Shown here one piece after another: positions 1 through 12,081 of a DNA stretch of 64,000 nt (position 1 is its first letter; each line of letters begins with the position of its first letter). The notes below the pieces were generated by a model. It was not told the DNA's origin. It saw only the letters and a program-made list of their open reading frames with translations, and made no database searches. A program made the position numbers and the translations under genes. The stretch comes from Naganishia liquefaciens (taxonomy: Eukaryota; Basidiomycota; Tremellomycetes; Filobasidiales; Filobasidiaceae): NCBI GenBank assembly GCA_013423385.1, contig BLZA01000049.1, forward strand, positions 186,001 to 250,000. Reading direction: 5' to 3'.

Positions 1-891
1 TAAGTTTTTTCGTGTTCAAAAGCTTGCTGGACAGGTTTAACCCCTCTCGCTAGTCTACTTTGTGACCAACGCTTTCGACAAGGCAATCGAGGATTACGAA
101 AGGTCGACATATCTGGACGAAGACTTCATCTTCTCGCACGTTCAACACGCCGTGGCGCAGTACAAGATGGGCCAGACCAGGGAGAGTATGGCTGCTTTCC
201 GCGATATCTTGCGCAAGTTCCGTGGAAAGTCGGAGCCCCTGAACTACTAGTCAGTAACCCCACCATTCGTAACAAGCTGTTAAGCTCATTCTTTTTCGAA
301 CACCCAGCGGTGAACTTTTGCTGGATCAGCAGCGATTCGAAGATGCGATCCGAAACTTCGATGAAGCCATCGAGATTGAGAAGAAGAAGTAGGTAGACTT
401 TCGCGGCCTTTCGGTACCGCTTGAGACTAACGGTTTCTGCGCAGGACACCAACAAACGTCTTGCCCCTCGTGAACAAGGCCCTTGCGGTCTTCCAGTGGA
501 AGCAAGACATGGCCACCGCCGAGGCTCTCTGCAAGGAAGCCCTTGATATCGACGAGGAATGCGACGTTGCCGTCGCGACCGCCGCTCAGCTCAGTCTGCA
601 GCAGGGCAAGATTCCGGAAGCCATCAAGTGGTTCGAGCAGAGTGCCAAGCTTGCGCGAACAGAGGCCGAAATGACTGCCGCTATCACCTGTAAGACTTTT
701 TTTCTTCTATGTCGGTATCGAAATGAGCTGATAACTCCTTCTTCAGATGAACACGCGTCCAAGGCTCAGATGGCCTTCTTGCAGGCAAGTGTACGATTCT
801 CATACACGCGGGCGGTTGCTGACTAGAATCCGCCATGCAGAATTACCCACAAATGGCCGAACGTCTCGGTCAATTGGCGCAGCAGATGTAA
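1..891 (+). CDS. TOM70: Mitochondrial import receptor Tom70, C-terminal part
   Basis: Outer-membrane receptor that binds Hsp70/Hsp90-delivered preproteins through tetratricopeptide repeats and passes them to the TOM pore. Only the 3' end lies in the window. Bases 1-53 are the end of an intron (acceptor ctcgctag), and coding resumes at 54. The exons join through introns near 249-306, 390-444, 690-746 and 786-839. The protein reads through TPR helices such as [18 protein letters not shown] and [18 protein letters not shown], and ends [10 protein letters not shown] before TAA at 889-891. This tail, with its acidic-start TPR spacing, is typical of the Tom70 core. The transmembrane anchor and clamp TPRs lie upstream of the window. 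Family assignment is by recognised repeat pattern; another TPR protein is less likely. Confidence 0.82.
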
Positions 892-1341
892 ACTGTCATC
901 GGATTCCGTACAAGTAGATATAGCAAACAAGTAGGGATGTTGAAAGTGGACAGACTGTATCAATACTACTCCTCTTTGAGCTTTCCTGTCGCTATTCGTG
1001 TTACTCTGGCATGGGTATGCCAGCCGATCGAGCGGAACTGTACATACGCGAGACATTTCAGTACATCTAAGTCCGATCACATAGGAATGAGTAATGACTG
1101 TTTCGACTTCTTCGCAATCTCCTAAATGCTGTTTCTGCCCATCCCTGTTTGACTTGAAGACGATCACAGAGGTTCTGGCGGTCGGAATACGATACTTCGA
1201 GTCATCTCCTGCTGCGACATCCAGCTTCGGACGATAGCAAGGTGTCCACCACCGTATCAAGGCAGTTTTTAGCGGAATCGCACGTTTGCATACCAACGTG
1301 CACCTCGCTCGAGACGCTTTTTCGTCAATCGCAGGATTACC
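892..1341. other. Intergenic, TOM70 3' / paladin 5'
   Basis: About 450 bases between two same-strand genes. It must hold the TOM70 3' UTR and the paladin promoter. I see no conserved ORF, tRNA or repeat in it. Confidence 0.6.
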
Positions 1342-4300
1342 ATGCCCCCGTCCGCAAAGCAGCCCGAGTTCTCCGAGCTCCCAGAGTCTGCGCTCGATGA
1401 CAGCAAATCCCCTGGATCAGGCTCCTCTCCCGTCCTATCGCCTGGCAATCCGGTTTCCAAGAACCCAACACCAATCTCGCCGCAAACCTTGTCGGAACAT
1501 GTCTTCCGCTCCTTCTCTGCCGTTTCGCCCGCCGATGCTAGGACAGACGAAGGTACAAGACGGGCTTCTGAATCCACCTTCACATCCAAGGGCAAACCGC
1601 TCTCCTCTATACCTTCTCATATGGGTCGAGTCGTATCCCAATCGGGTGGAGCACATTCAACCGGTAATTTAACGCCGAATGCCTTGAATCGGCGGGAGGA
1701 TGCGTGCGGATCCAATGGCAAGGGGAAGGGCAAGATCCTCAGTATCAAGGAGAGATTAAAGACAGAAGAGCAAGGTGTCGTCAAACGCAGAGATGGAGGA
1801 GTTTTGGCAAGAGGCTTCATTCTCAAAACTGATCATTATCCGACAGGTAAGTGTAATTCTAGCGGAAAAAGTCAACGGAAAGCTCTGACGGCTGGACTAG
1901 GGCGAGCTTTGGACTTGGATTTTCATCTGGAAGGGGCACCGAATTGGCGAGCGCCCCGGGAGGAATCGCTGAACGTCTATGGTGTCGCGCAACCTACTCT
2001 TCCGGGACTCAAAGGAATCCTTTCCGTTTTGGGCTGTCGGCCACCGGTCGCTCGACAGCAGCTCCAGGAGAAAAGCGGCGTATCCACACCCGATGTTGCG
2101 CTGAACACACGGCGAGTGTCAATGGATGACGGAAGGCGGAGTGGGCAGCAACAGACTTCTGGGGAGACTGTACCGCAAGGAAGATGTGTCTGGTTCTGCA
2201 CAAGGGAGGAGCCTATCAGTGAGCTTCTTTCCAGCTTCAGACGATGCTTTTCTGACTTCTGCTTCAGTATATATCAGCGGACGACCCTTTGTCTTGCGGG
2301 ATTCATCGGCGGCGAAGACGACTATGACTTTGTCTGATAGAGCAGAAGTTCTCGAAGGCATCGAGAGGCGTTTGAAAGACGATATCTTGCAGGAGTCAAG
2401 GCGGTACGTACCATAAGCGACTCTACCTCGATAGCTGATTCGAAAGTGCTCTGCGTCAGATACGGCGGAATGATTCTGACTCATGACGAGCTTGAGACCG
2501 GTGAATTGGTCCCGACTTGGACTTCGGTCGACGATAGTAGTGTCATCACGTTCAGGGAGGTGCACGAGAAGATGAAGGAGGAGGGTTGGGTATTTGACTA
2601 TCATCGAACTCCAGTCTCCTCTGACAGGCCGATCGAAGTAAGTAAATTGCAACACATGCTCAGCGAAAGACTGATACGCATCTGGAACGCAGGACAACTA
2701 CTTGGATGCTTACGTCGGAGTCCTGCGTGACGTGGACCCGATCACTACTTCGCTGGTCTTCAATGATGGTCTGGGAGCTGTCAGAGCGACGTTCGCCATG
2801 GTTGCTGCCCTGCTCGTCAAGCGGAAAAAGTACATGCTTCGAGGCTTCGAGGAACCTTTTGCAGATGTCGGCAGCGGAATGGCTACTCCTGCCCAGGGAT
2901 GGCAAGCCGCTCAATTCTTCAAGCAAGCGGCGCATCAACAGGCACAGAATAGGGCGCTTCTGCACTTGACGAGATTAGTGGGGCAAATCCTTTCCGACAG
3001 TACGTTACAGCCCTGTTCAACTGACACTTACTAAATCCCCAAAATCAGCCGGAAATGCACGAACAGCGGGAAACGCCACGGATTTACTGGCTTCCCATCC
3101 GACATTGTTAGACTCTATGAGGAATGCATATATGGGCAATTATCAAGTTGTGCTGTCACTTCTATCATCGATCGAGAACGGCAAGCAGACTAAGGCACTT
3201 GTTGATACGTTGATAGACAGCTGTGAGTGTTTGAGGTGGATTGTGCCCTTACATCTGCTCATGTGGCGGACACCTGAAGGCGATGCTGTCGTGAACCTGC
3301 GAGAAATCATCGTCGACCTCAGAATGCAGTATTCGGTTTCCACAGCGGACGAGCAGACACGGATTTCCCTCTTGGACAGGGCTACACAAGCGGTAAGCGC
3401 GCTTGAGATCTCGCTTCCGTCAAGACGGTGACATCCATACCGCCACAGCTCGAGCGATACTTCTTCCTTGTCGCTTTTGCGAACTACGTAGAAGAGGAAG
3501 ATGCTGGAGCGACGGGCAAAAGCTTCGCCGATTGGCTTAAGCAGCGTCCCGAAATCTGGAATCAAATTCAGGTCTTGCGAAGAAGGGGTGGCGGTCGACT
3601 TTTCGTTTTCACGCCGATCAACGATCTCACCCCATTATCGCGAGCCGTTTTCCCCCAGCAGCCCACCGTCATTGCAAGCCGGAAAGCCGGTATTGCCGCG
3701 GCTGAAGCCGGAAAACAGGAGAGGACCGTACTGGGCGACGAATTCTCTCAATGGGTCATATCTCAACGTACCGGTATTATTCTTCGGGCCGGAACTCTTC
3801 TCAAATTGGATCAGTGGGCAAGTCGTTCAGCCACGTCGCACGAGGGCATCAAAGGTGCTATCGGTTTCCGACAAGTTCCGTCGTCACCCATTTTCGCTTT
3901 GGGCCAACCGTCAGAGGATGCTATTCTGCACGTGGTTGACCGGACCCGGGATGTCTTCCCGAATGTGACCAAGGTACTTTGGCTGAATTTGCGGGAAGAA
4001 CCGATCGCCATGCTGCTCGGCGAACCCTACTGTCTCCGAAAGGAAATCATGAGTCTGCGAAATTTGAAAGACTATTCTGGTGTTTCTGGTGCTAGGCTCG
4101 AGGTCTTGGAGGATCGACTGGTATCAGATGTGCTGTCTGAATTGCGGACATTCGAAAATCGCATTCTCCTGCACACCGAAACGGAAGACGGTCACGTGGC
4201 ACCGATCTGGGAAGATGTCCGACCAGACGAGGTACAGTCGGTCCGACAATTGATGGACAAGGCTCGAGGAGCTTCCGCCAAAGTTGAACTGGAGTACCGT

Positions 4301-6417
4301 CGACTACCTCTGACAGCGATGTCCACACTCGATTTCCAGGACGTACAAGAACTCTTCTCCTTGTGTCTGCGCAATGATTTGCGACATACAGTCATCATTC
4401 TAAACGATCAGCTTGGAAGGGGGCGATCGACATTGGCAAGCGTCTTTGTTAAGCTTACAGTTGGATGGATCCAAGAGAAGCAAGAAGACGCAGGATCGGC
4501 GCCAAAGACGCCTCGCATCAAGCCAACCAGACAGAATCGCAGCAGCTGGCAAATCATCAACAGCTGTCTCCGTGTACTCAAACGAAGCGGAATCTCCATC
4601 AAGGCAAAAGTGGACGAGGCTATCGATCAGTGTGGAGACGCATTCAATTGCCGGACCGTCATCGAAGATGCTTATCGGAAGATTGAGGATGAAGAGGATC
4701 CCAATCGGAAGAAAGCGATTCTCAAGGACGGCAAGATACATCTTGCCAGATATCTCCAGCTCATCCAATTCCAGGCATATCTTGACGATCTTCCGGCTAA
4801 TTCTGTCGTTGAGACTTCGTTCGGGACCTGGTATGCAAGCCAGCCCGTGTTCAAGACCTTTGAAGCCGAACTCAAGCATGGCGGAGCCGAGGTCTTGATG
4901 CCGCTCAGCGTCAGTGAACGGACCGACGGACCTGTCTCCAACGACGAAGCCGATACCTTTGTTATGGCACGTCATGGCAGTATCTTGTCTTCTGGTACTA
5001 TCATCAAGTCGGACTTGTTCTTGGGATTGCAGAAGATGAGCTTGCCAGAGCGAGTTGATGGAGCTGCCAATTACCGGAAGGCACCGTTGATTATTACCGA
5101 AGCCGACAGTCAAAGTCAAAACTCGAACTCCTCTCCAGAGAACTCGGCCGCAAAGTCTGTTTATGGAACTGGCATGCCCACAGCAGACGGTCTGCGTCGA
5201 GCCTTGGCGAAGATGCACGCAGAGAAGGGTGGCGAGCGGGATATCCTTTGGACTTCTCTCCGTGAAGAACCCGTTCTCTATGTGTCCGGAATTCCCCACG
5301 TCTTGCGACTGTATGACAAGCCAGTCGTCAACATCGAGACAACCGGCGTTGACGCCAAGCAGGTGGAAGCGATGGAAGATGCCTTCAAGCGCGACGTGCT
5401 GGATGAAATTCGAAAGGAAGGGCGACTGTTGTTACACGATGAAGTGGAAACAACGCCCGGCCATTTCGAGGTTGTTCCCATCTGGGAAACGGTGGACGAA
5501 AAGGACATCATGACACCGAGGGAGCTGTATGAACAGGTGCAGCGGGAAGGATACCGCCTAGACTACAGGCGGATCGCCGTGACCGACGAGCAGGCGCCAT
5601 TGCCAGAAGCATTGACGGCGATTATCGACCGCGTGGAAGAAGGCTTGGAGAAGAAGGACGTTGACTTTGTGTAAGTGGAATGTTTGTCGAGCGTCTTCTC
5701 TATAACTTACGCCTTGATTAGCTTCAACTGCCAGATGGGTCGCGGCCGTACGAGTACCGGAATGATTGCGGGAGCGATTATCGCTTCGATCGACAGCGCG
5801 GACGATCCGACGCAATTGGCATCTGACAAGACAGAAGAGACAGATGAAGGCGATGATAATGACTACTCGGAGGAGACGGCGTATTTGAACGGTATGTCCT
5901 CCATAGACTGCTGAACATACCTCTGACCACCTCGTCCGGGCGTAGGAGAATACAAGATGATTCTGAGACTTATGTCGGTCCTGACGCACGGGAAAGAAGC
6001 CAAGAGGATCGCAGACAAGGCGATCGATATTATGGCGGGCGTTCAGAATCTGCGTCAAGCAATTTACGAGTACGTTTCTCGGTGCTCGTGCATTGGCGAT
6101 GTAGCTCATGTTTCGCTGGCAGTTACAAGTTGAAGATTGACGCTTGCGAACCCGGCTCGGCAAAGCAGAAAGCCCTGAATCGGATTGGCATCAACTATGC
6201 TTACCGATACGCTATGCTTATCGTATTGACAGCCTATCTCCTGGAAGTCAAGGCAAGCAGAAATTGCAAGGCAGATGCGAGCGCCGAACGCAGTGGTGCT
6301 CCCGGTGGGACGGATGATGAGGTGATAGATGCGAACGGCCATATTCGGCCGTTTGCACAATGGCTCAAGAGCAAGCGAGAAATTCGTACAGCTCTAGCAA
6401 GGCAGACGCTAGATTGA
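1342..6417 (+). CDS. Paladin-like protein with three tyrosine-phosphatase-like domains
   Basis: Large protein of the paladin / inositol-phosphate phosphatase-like family. The start at 1342 (MPPSAKQPEF) opens a Ser/Pro-rich disordered N-terminus. Three related modules follow. Each has a W-x-x-x-REEP-like strand (VWFCTREEPIS, LWLNLREEPIAM, LWTSLREEPVLY), a Y-I-S-G/P-x-VLR motif and a P-loop-like segment. The P-loops read FNDGLGAVRATF in module 1, LNDQLGRGRSTL in module 2 and FNCQMGRGRTSTG in module 3. Only the third keeps the C-x5-R catalytic signature; the first two carry Asp at the Cys position. The long central exon (about 3428-5650) holds module 2 and most of module 3. Introns are short; that at 5673-5722 directly precedes the catalytic exon. 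An acidic stretch follows the active loop. The gene ends at 6417, convergent with the aldolase gene. In vivo substrate is unknown. Confidence 0.8.
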
Positions 6418-6742
6418 GCAACATACTGTGGTTCGTCAATATGGACCAGTCGTTATGTCAAGGGGTTAAACGGGAGGCTGTAGTAGTATGACAGGTCAAG
6501 CCTCCGCGTGTTTTGCCTATAAGGCATGCGGTCAGCTACAGTCCGCTCTCCCTGTGCAATGAAGTGTCTGAGAGATGACTTCGCGATCCGGCCACGCTTT
6601 GCCCGCAGATTGCCACGCAGCAGAGCCCCCACAGCACATGCCAGAACAGTGCCTATCGACTTGTATACGTCGTAATATTACAACCATGTGCATGTGCTAT
6701 CTAACAGTCCTAGATGAAGTCCATACCCCTGCCCCGCCGCAC
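6418..6742. other. Convergent intergenic region
   Basis: About 325 bases between the 3' ends of the paladin gene (+) and the aldolase gene (-). It should contain both polyadenylation regions. No gene or repeat is seen. Confidence 0.6.
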
Positions 6743-8139
6743 CTAATGACCATTGGTACCGTTCGGCTTGGTTGCCTGCGCCTCGAGCTTCTTCTCGACC
6801 TCCAAGAACGCCTTGGCACCTTCGTGATTCACTAACCACTCGCCCTTGGCCTTTTCGTCAAACGGCAGAATAGGCAAGCGTGGGACGCCCCCGTAGCCTC
6901 GGGTCTTTTGCAGGAACCACTTGGTGCCCGGGATACCGACCTGGCAGAACGCCCAGTCGGACTCGGACGCGAGACCCTGCAATTCAAAGGCAGCCTCAAG
7001 GGCTTTGGCGTCCGATGTCTCTTTCAGGGCGGCCGAGGATCGGAACAGCTTTTCGAGGCCGTACTGGAGGGGGGGAAAGAGAACGTGTAAGACTATGGTG
7101 CGGGAAGCCGAGCGCAGGTGATACTTACAGGGTAAATGTTGGCGAGGCCCATGATGGCGCCGTGGGCGGCACCGCCAAGGACGGATGGAAGCATAAAGTC
7201 GGCGAAACCGCCGAGAGTCAGGAAGCTGAGGAATGGGATCAAGTCAGCAGCCGATTCTGCTGAACGCCACGAGATGACTGACGGTGCAGACTGGACTTTT
7301 CTTGGGTACTTTTTCAAGAATTCGGCCGAAGTCGTGGCGGCTGTAATCCGAGTCAACTTGCCGACGGCACCGCATCTGTTAGGTAGACTGATCAGTGACA
7401 TTCGCATTAAGGGTGGCGTGTGAGGGCGACTCACGTCAGCTTGACGCCGCAAATGTTGGATGATTCCTGCGCGATCTCGATGATCGTGTCCGAATCGAGG
7501 TCAATGCCTCCAGCAGCACCGGGATCTATGAGACGAGCCGTCAGGTGCGAATCCCCGCCGAGTGCCCCTCCAGCGGCCGACTCACAGTTGTAGACCATGA
7601 CAGGAATCGGACTCGCGTTGCCGACATCGACAAAGAACTTTTTCAGCGCAGCCTTGGAAAGAGCACCGGCATAGTAGCCGCTGGCGATGACGATGGCGAA
7701 ATCGGCGCCGGCTTGAGCGGCTTCCTTGCACAGCTGGACCGTGAGTTTGGTGGCGCCAGTACCGCTAGAATCGCCGTTAGACGCTGTTGAATCGCTCAGA
7801 CGCGCAAAGACTCACGTTCCGGCCATGATCGGGATATCCGTCAAGCCTGCCTGATCCAGAGCCTCTCGAGCGGCTTTGATCAACGTCACCCGCTCGTCGT
7901 TTGTCAAGTGATGGGCTTCGCCCATGGAACCGCAAATGACGGGCCAGACATTGGCCTTTGCGAGTCGGACGACATGGCCGGTGAACGTGGGGACATCTGA
8001 CGAGCGGAAGCGATATCAGACCCCGATCTTTGCAATTGAATTGTGACTTACCCAACTCTTCGTCAGCGTCGAAAAAGGTAGGAATAGGCGCCCACACTCC
8101 GGGCTGGAGTTCACGAACGGTCTGTGTGGTGGAAGGCAT
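6743..8139 (-). CDS. Dihydrodipicolinate-synthase-family aldolase
   Basis: Class I aldolase/lyase of the DapA superfamily, which also contains 4-hydroxy-2-oxoglutarate aldolase and deoxy-sugar-acid aldolases. The start at 8139 gives MPSTTQTVRELQPGVWAPIP, the usual first beta strand. In order the exons show GSMGEAHHLT (substrate-carboxylate loop, equivalent to GTTGE), VMVYNPGAAGG (catalytic Tyr) and GVKLTCG (Schiff-base Lys). The C-terminus has GIPGTKWFLQ and ends NGTNGH. At least five short introns interrupt it. Fungi make lysine by the aminoadipate route, so a role in lysine synthesis is unlikely; carbohydrate-acid or hydroxyproline breakdown is more plausible (inference). A palindromic TATA element lies about 95 bases upstream. 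Length, about 330 residues, is normal for the family. Confidence 0.8.
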
Positions 8140-8233
8140 GGCGAGGTGCGAGATGGGACACGAGAAACGGGTAACAGAGACGAGGACTGTGCCCGCGGTC
8201 GACTGTTTCTGAGGGAGGCAGCGACACGCTGGG

Positions 8234-8241
8234 TTATATAA
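8234..8241 (-). promoter_or_regulatory. TATA-box candidate for the aldolase gene
   Basis: The palindrome ggttatataacc contains TTATATAA about 95 bases upstream of the start codon at 8139. That is a plausible TATA distance for a fungal gene. Called by pattern and position only. Confidence 0.4.
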
Positions 8242-9190
8242 CCCCGAGAACTGATTTTGGTTGTTGGGTATTCTCTCGCCCCGTGCACGGACACGGTGCT
8301 CCGGAATGCGCCGGCCCGGACGACAGGCACTGCCGCCGGCGTTGGGCAGCTCGTTGGGCTGAGAAGCGTGCCTCGTGGGATTTACCTTTTCACAAAATAT
8401 TGACACGTCATGTGGTAACTCAGCCCGGGCTGGAGACTTTGGTGCTCGTTCCCTCGTTGGCCCTCTCGATTCCGACGCCTTCTCGGAGCGTTCGTCGGCT
8501 TTCTCGAGTCTCTTCAGATGTCGCAATCAGGGTCCGCGGTCGCAGGTAAGCGCGAACCTGCATTCACATGCCACCCCTGGTCTGAAGCGCTCGAATCGTG
8601 TAGATCTCGCTGACGGCTGCTGCAGAGGGAGATCGCGGATTCAGAAAGCTGTACTCGCGTGGCCGATTCCGGGCCGAATGCTACCGTACCGTATACGCTG
8701 ACACGAGCTCGCAAAAAGCAATAGGACAGCTTGTGCGACGATCAAGCGAAAAAGAGATTCAAGGAGAGTTGGCTGTCATGCTTTGAAGCCGTACTGAGAA
8801 TCGGTGTCAAGAAGCGTGAGAGGAGCAGCTTGGGGAAAATAAGTGTGCAGAGGACAGCGGTCGCGACCAGGCTTGTACCTTGAGTGCTAACAAAAAAGCA
8901 AGAACACTACATTTCTATTACATGGATCGCGCAATACCCTCCTGCGAGATCACCCCGTCGAGGGCTGTCGCAATTTGACAGGCAAAGCATTGAAAAACAG
9001 TCACTCGCAGTCTCGACCGGTGAGACATCAGTAGGTTTGTAGACCCCTCACGGAGTGGTAAATCATCCACCCATCCACCTGGGCAACTCGCCACGTTCCT
9101 GTTCTCACCCTGCCAGGGCCACCATTTGTAACACCTGCCCGATCCCTGCCCTCCTTCCGATCCTGCGGAATCGGGCAGATCAGCTAGCAT
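8242..9190. other. Intergenic, no gene seen
   Basis: About 950 bases between the aldolase promoter and the 3' end of the alpha/beta hydrolase gene. Several overlapping short ORFs exist on both strands, but none gives a recognisable domain or plausible exon chain. Confidence 0.5.
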
Positions 9191-10441
9191 TCACTTCCCT
9201 ACCGACATGAAGGCAAACAAGACGCACAGGTCATTATGGTTACCGTCCTTTACACGATGCACGGATAAATGCAACACGTCGTTTTTGCTCGCAAACAGCT
9301 TATTTAGCCATTCTTCGCGGAGCGCAAGGTCAGCAAGGGGGCCTAGGAAAACCGGGACAGCTCACCTCGGCCTTGCTTCGGGACCATGCCGTCTTGATCT
9401 CCCCACCAGATCTCGACCTGCAGTCGACCGCTTCCCGCACGGGTCGCCGTTGTGCAGCGACTAGGCGAGACCTCGGCAAGAGTACGCGCCAAGAGGCCCA
9501 ATTCGGCCTGGAACCATTCGGCGCCGGTGTTACAGCCTCTATCCAGACAGATCAGGTGCTCTGTTCCGGGCAAGGGAAAAAACCGTCAGGCCGCGAGAGG
9601 GATGCCGTTTGTGACGCCCTGACCTTGTCCGATTCCACCTTGATTCTCAAGATGGATCATCGCCGAGATAAACTAGACCCACGGGGGGCTCTTTCAGCCA
9701 GATCGTTCGATGCGACGGCCGTCGGAAAGACTCACATCCGCCGCACCCGGTCCCCAATGTTCGCCTTCCCATGTCTCGCGACACTTGACGACTTGGCGCT
9801 GCACCTGACGTTCCGTAAAGCCGCCGAGGGACCAAGGCAGGCGCTGTCGGGTATCTTTTAGGAGCATGGATGAGCCTTCGAATGCGTTGCCGAGGTATTC
9901 CAGGGCGGGAAGCAGGGTGGGAAGCTGTCGGCAGAGGAGTTCAAGCATCAGCTGGGAAGACGACAGCAAGTTTGGCCGTACAATCTGATGTTGGACTTTG
10001 ATCAAGGGCGTTGGGATCAAGTTTAACGGCTGGAAATACGCCTCGGAGCCCCTGAGGACGGGACTCCACGGTGCGAGATTGTAGAGCCGCGGAAACAGGT
10101 TCCCGTCGCTGTCGCGCGATAAGAAGTATTGCGGGTGTCTTGTCAGGAGGCGGAGTGCGTAGCTGGATGAAGGGAAATGAGTCGAGAATTTTTGAAACGG
10201 GTTGAAGACTTGCTAGATTCCGCCCGAGGCGACCAGAATATGTCTCGGTCGGACACCAAGGTGCTCGAGCACAGAGACGGTCATATCTGGCACCGGGGGT
10301 GTCAGTACACGGCCGGACTACGATTGCAAGGCTCACCTGTAGCCTTGTCAATCCGCTCGTCGAGCGGCACCATAGGCGTCCCACCGCATCCGGGCCTATC
10401 GATCGCGATGAGGCGGATTCCATATCGTCGCGCGAGGGGTT
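9191..10441 (-). CDS. Alpha/beta hydrolase, 5' end not identified
   Basis: Alpha/beta-hydrolase-fold protein of the small fungal esterase/epoxide-hydrolase-like kind. The first supported exon begins after an acceptor at 10442-10444 and encodes EPLARRYGIRLIAIDRPGCG, the strand before the nucleophile. Introns lie at 10287-10336 and at 10163-10213, the latter with a GC donor. The joined exons give HILVASGGIYYALRLL (nucleophile-elbow region, Ser kept) and FLSRDSDGNLFPRLYNLAPW. A late exon has VEIWWGDQDGMVPKQGR (acid strand). After a 53-base intron the last exon contains VKDGNHNDL (catalytic His), ending at TGA 9191-9193. One junction between about 9580 and 9720 is unresolved. No exon for the expected HG-x-x-G oxyanion strand or start codon was found upstream, where repeats begin. 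The gene may be 5'-truncated or have a divergent first exon. Confidence 0.6.
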
Positions 10442-10839
10442 CTGCGGGATTGACAGGAAGTTTAGCGCGGGTATAAAGGGAGAGGCAAGGTGGGCTGCCC
10501 TTCCGGGCAGGAGCTTGGACGGAGGAGTGGGGAGATCAAAACGCCTGAAGACTCTTTCTGACGGAGCGACTTTTGTTAATTTCTCCTTTGCGTGCTGTCA
10601 TTGGCGCTTCTACCAGAGCTCGCGAGAAAGGATACAAGCTTTGAGCAAGACGCTTGCTGGCGCGTAAGCGCTACTGCGAGCATTACGGTTCCGATCAAAA
10701 CTCTGCCGCCCTACGGGGACCTGGGACATGGACTCTCGCTTCGGCCGATAAAAGGAGACTGCGCGCTGGGAACGACGCAATTGCGAGTTCTCGCCTGCGG
10801 CCATGCGATTCCCGCGGGCGGTGGACAAGAGGAATTCTA

Positions 10840-11840
10840 GGCCGGAACCGGATATCCTCGACGATATCTCTGACTGCGAAGTGCCCGTCTGCACCTCGAA
10901 TCTCTCCAATCTCGACAAGCGCTATAGAACAAGAAGACTCGCTAGGTCACGCGGGGCGCGCAGAATTTTCGCTGTCGGCAGTGCTTTCGCGCTTGCTTTT
11001 GTGTGGATATCGAAGGCTAGTGCCCGGACGTCCAGCAACGGCCTCGGGATATCCTTGCCGACGGGGCCTCTTATTCTCGCTGATGCTCGACAAGAGGTTG
11101 CTCGCGTGGAATCCATGCCTGCGGCACCTCCTAGCCTCGTTTGGCTCGACGAAAGGGGTAACCTCGCTCCCGTCGGTCGCTGGAGGAATCCAGGCCAGCA
11201 GCGCCTTCTGGCCTCGATTCGCTTGATGAGAGAGGTAGTGTTGCTCCCTTCAAGCACTGGCGGAAGCTCTCGCTTCGCTCCAAGTCCATTGCCTACGCCG
11301 CCTCCTATTCTCGCTGAAGTTCGACAAAAGGGGTATTCTCGCTCCCTTGGATCGCGCGGAGGTGTTCTCGCTTCGCTCGAGGAATCCTTGTTGCGGCGCT
11401 GGTACTCTCGCTCTGCTTGATAAGAGGTGTTCTCGCTCCGCTCGATAGGAGGTGTTCTCGCTTCGCTCGAGGGGAGGTGTTCTCGCTGCGCTCGATAGGA
11501 GGTGTTCTCGCTGCGCTCGATAGGAGGTGTTCTCGCTTCGCTCGAGGGATCCTTGCCTGCGGCGCTGGTATTCTCGCTCCGCTCGATAGAAGGTACTCTC
11601 GCTCCGCTCGATAGGAGGTACTCTCGCTCCGCTCGATAGGAGGTGTTCTCGCTTCGCTCGAGGAATCCTTGCCTGCGGCGCTGGTACTCTCGCTACGCTC
11701 GAGGGTGTTCTCGGCCGTCCTACGACGGCCTCGGAAGATCCTTGCCTGCGGCGCTGGTATTCTCGCTCCGCTCGATAGGAGGTACTCTCGCTCCCTTTGG
11801 TCGCTCGGAAAGGCTCGCTTCGCTCGCCTCGCTCGCCTAC
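10840..11840. repeat. Array of 25-base repeats, with diverged flank
   Basis: From about 11404 to 11790 a unit close to ggaggtgttctcgctgcgct plus cgata recurs about 12 times with 25-base spacing (cores near 11431, 11456, 11481, 11506, 11531, 11571, 11596, 11620, 11646). The core tctcgctNcgctcga is nearly palindromic. The array is interrupted four times by an insert like atccttgcctgcggcgctgg (near 11386, 11548, 11664, 11738). Upstream, 10840-11400 holds more diverged copies. Because 25 is not a multiple of 3, no reading frame stays fixed along the array, so it is very unlikely to code. Function unknown. Confidence 0.8.
11713..11730. repeat. Perfect inverted repeat inside the 25-base array
   Basis: ggccgtc, a 4-base loop ctac, then gacggcc: a 7-bp perfect hairpin found once in the array, replacing part of a unit. 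Confidence 0.6.
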
Positions 11841-12081
11841 TCACCCAGCTGCACCCCTACCCACCGCGTACACCCACTCGGCAACACAAACAACACCACC
11901 ACCCCTCCCGCCTCTCCCGCATCCATCCAACTGACCCTCCGCCCCGTCCTCTTACACTTGCCCACGCGATGAAACCCCACTTGACAGAGATACGCCACCG
12001 GATCGTGCAGACTGCATCCTGGTACGACCTCCTGTGCGCACGTACACACCTCCAAGACGTCCGTGTCGGCTGGCATGACGC

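Noticed and set aside
4400-5299. 299-residue minus-strand open frame
   Set aside because: Antisense to the long central exon of the paladin gene, which has clear family motifs.
11404-11830. CRISPR array
   Set aside because: Host is a fungus, units abut without unique spacers of constant length, and no cas genes are present.
11305-11844. 179-residue minus-strand frame made of ARTPPIERSES-like repeats
   Set aside because: Arises from the 25-base array; a unit not divisible by three cannot keep a coding phase, and no start or splice context supports it.
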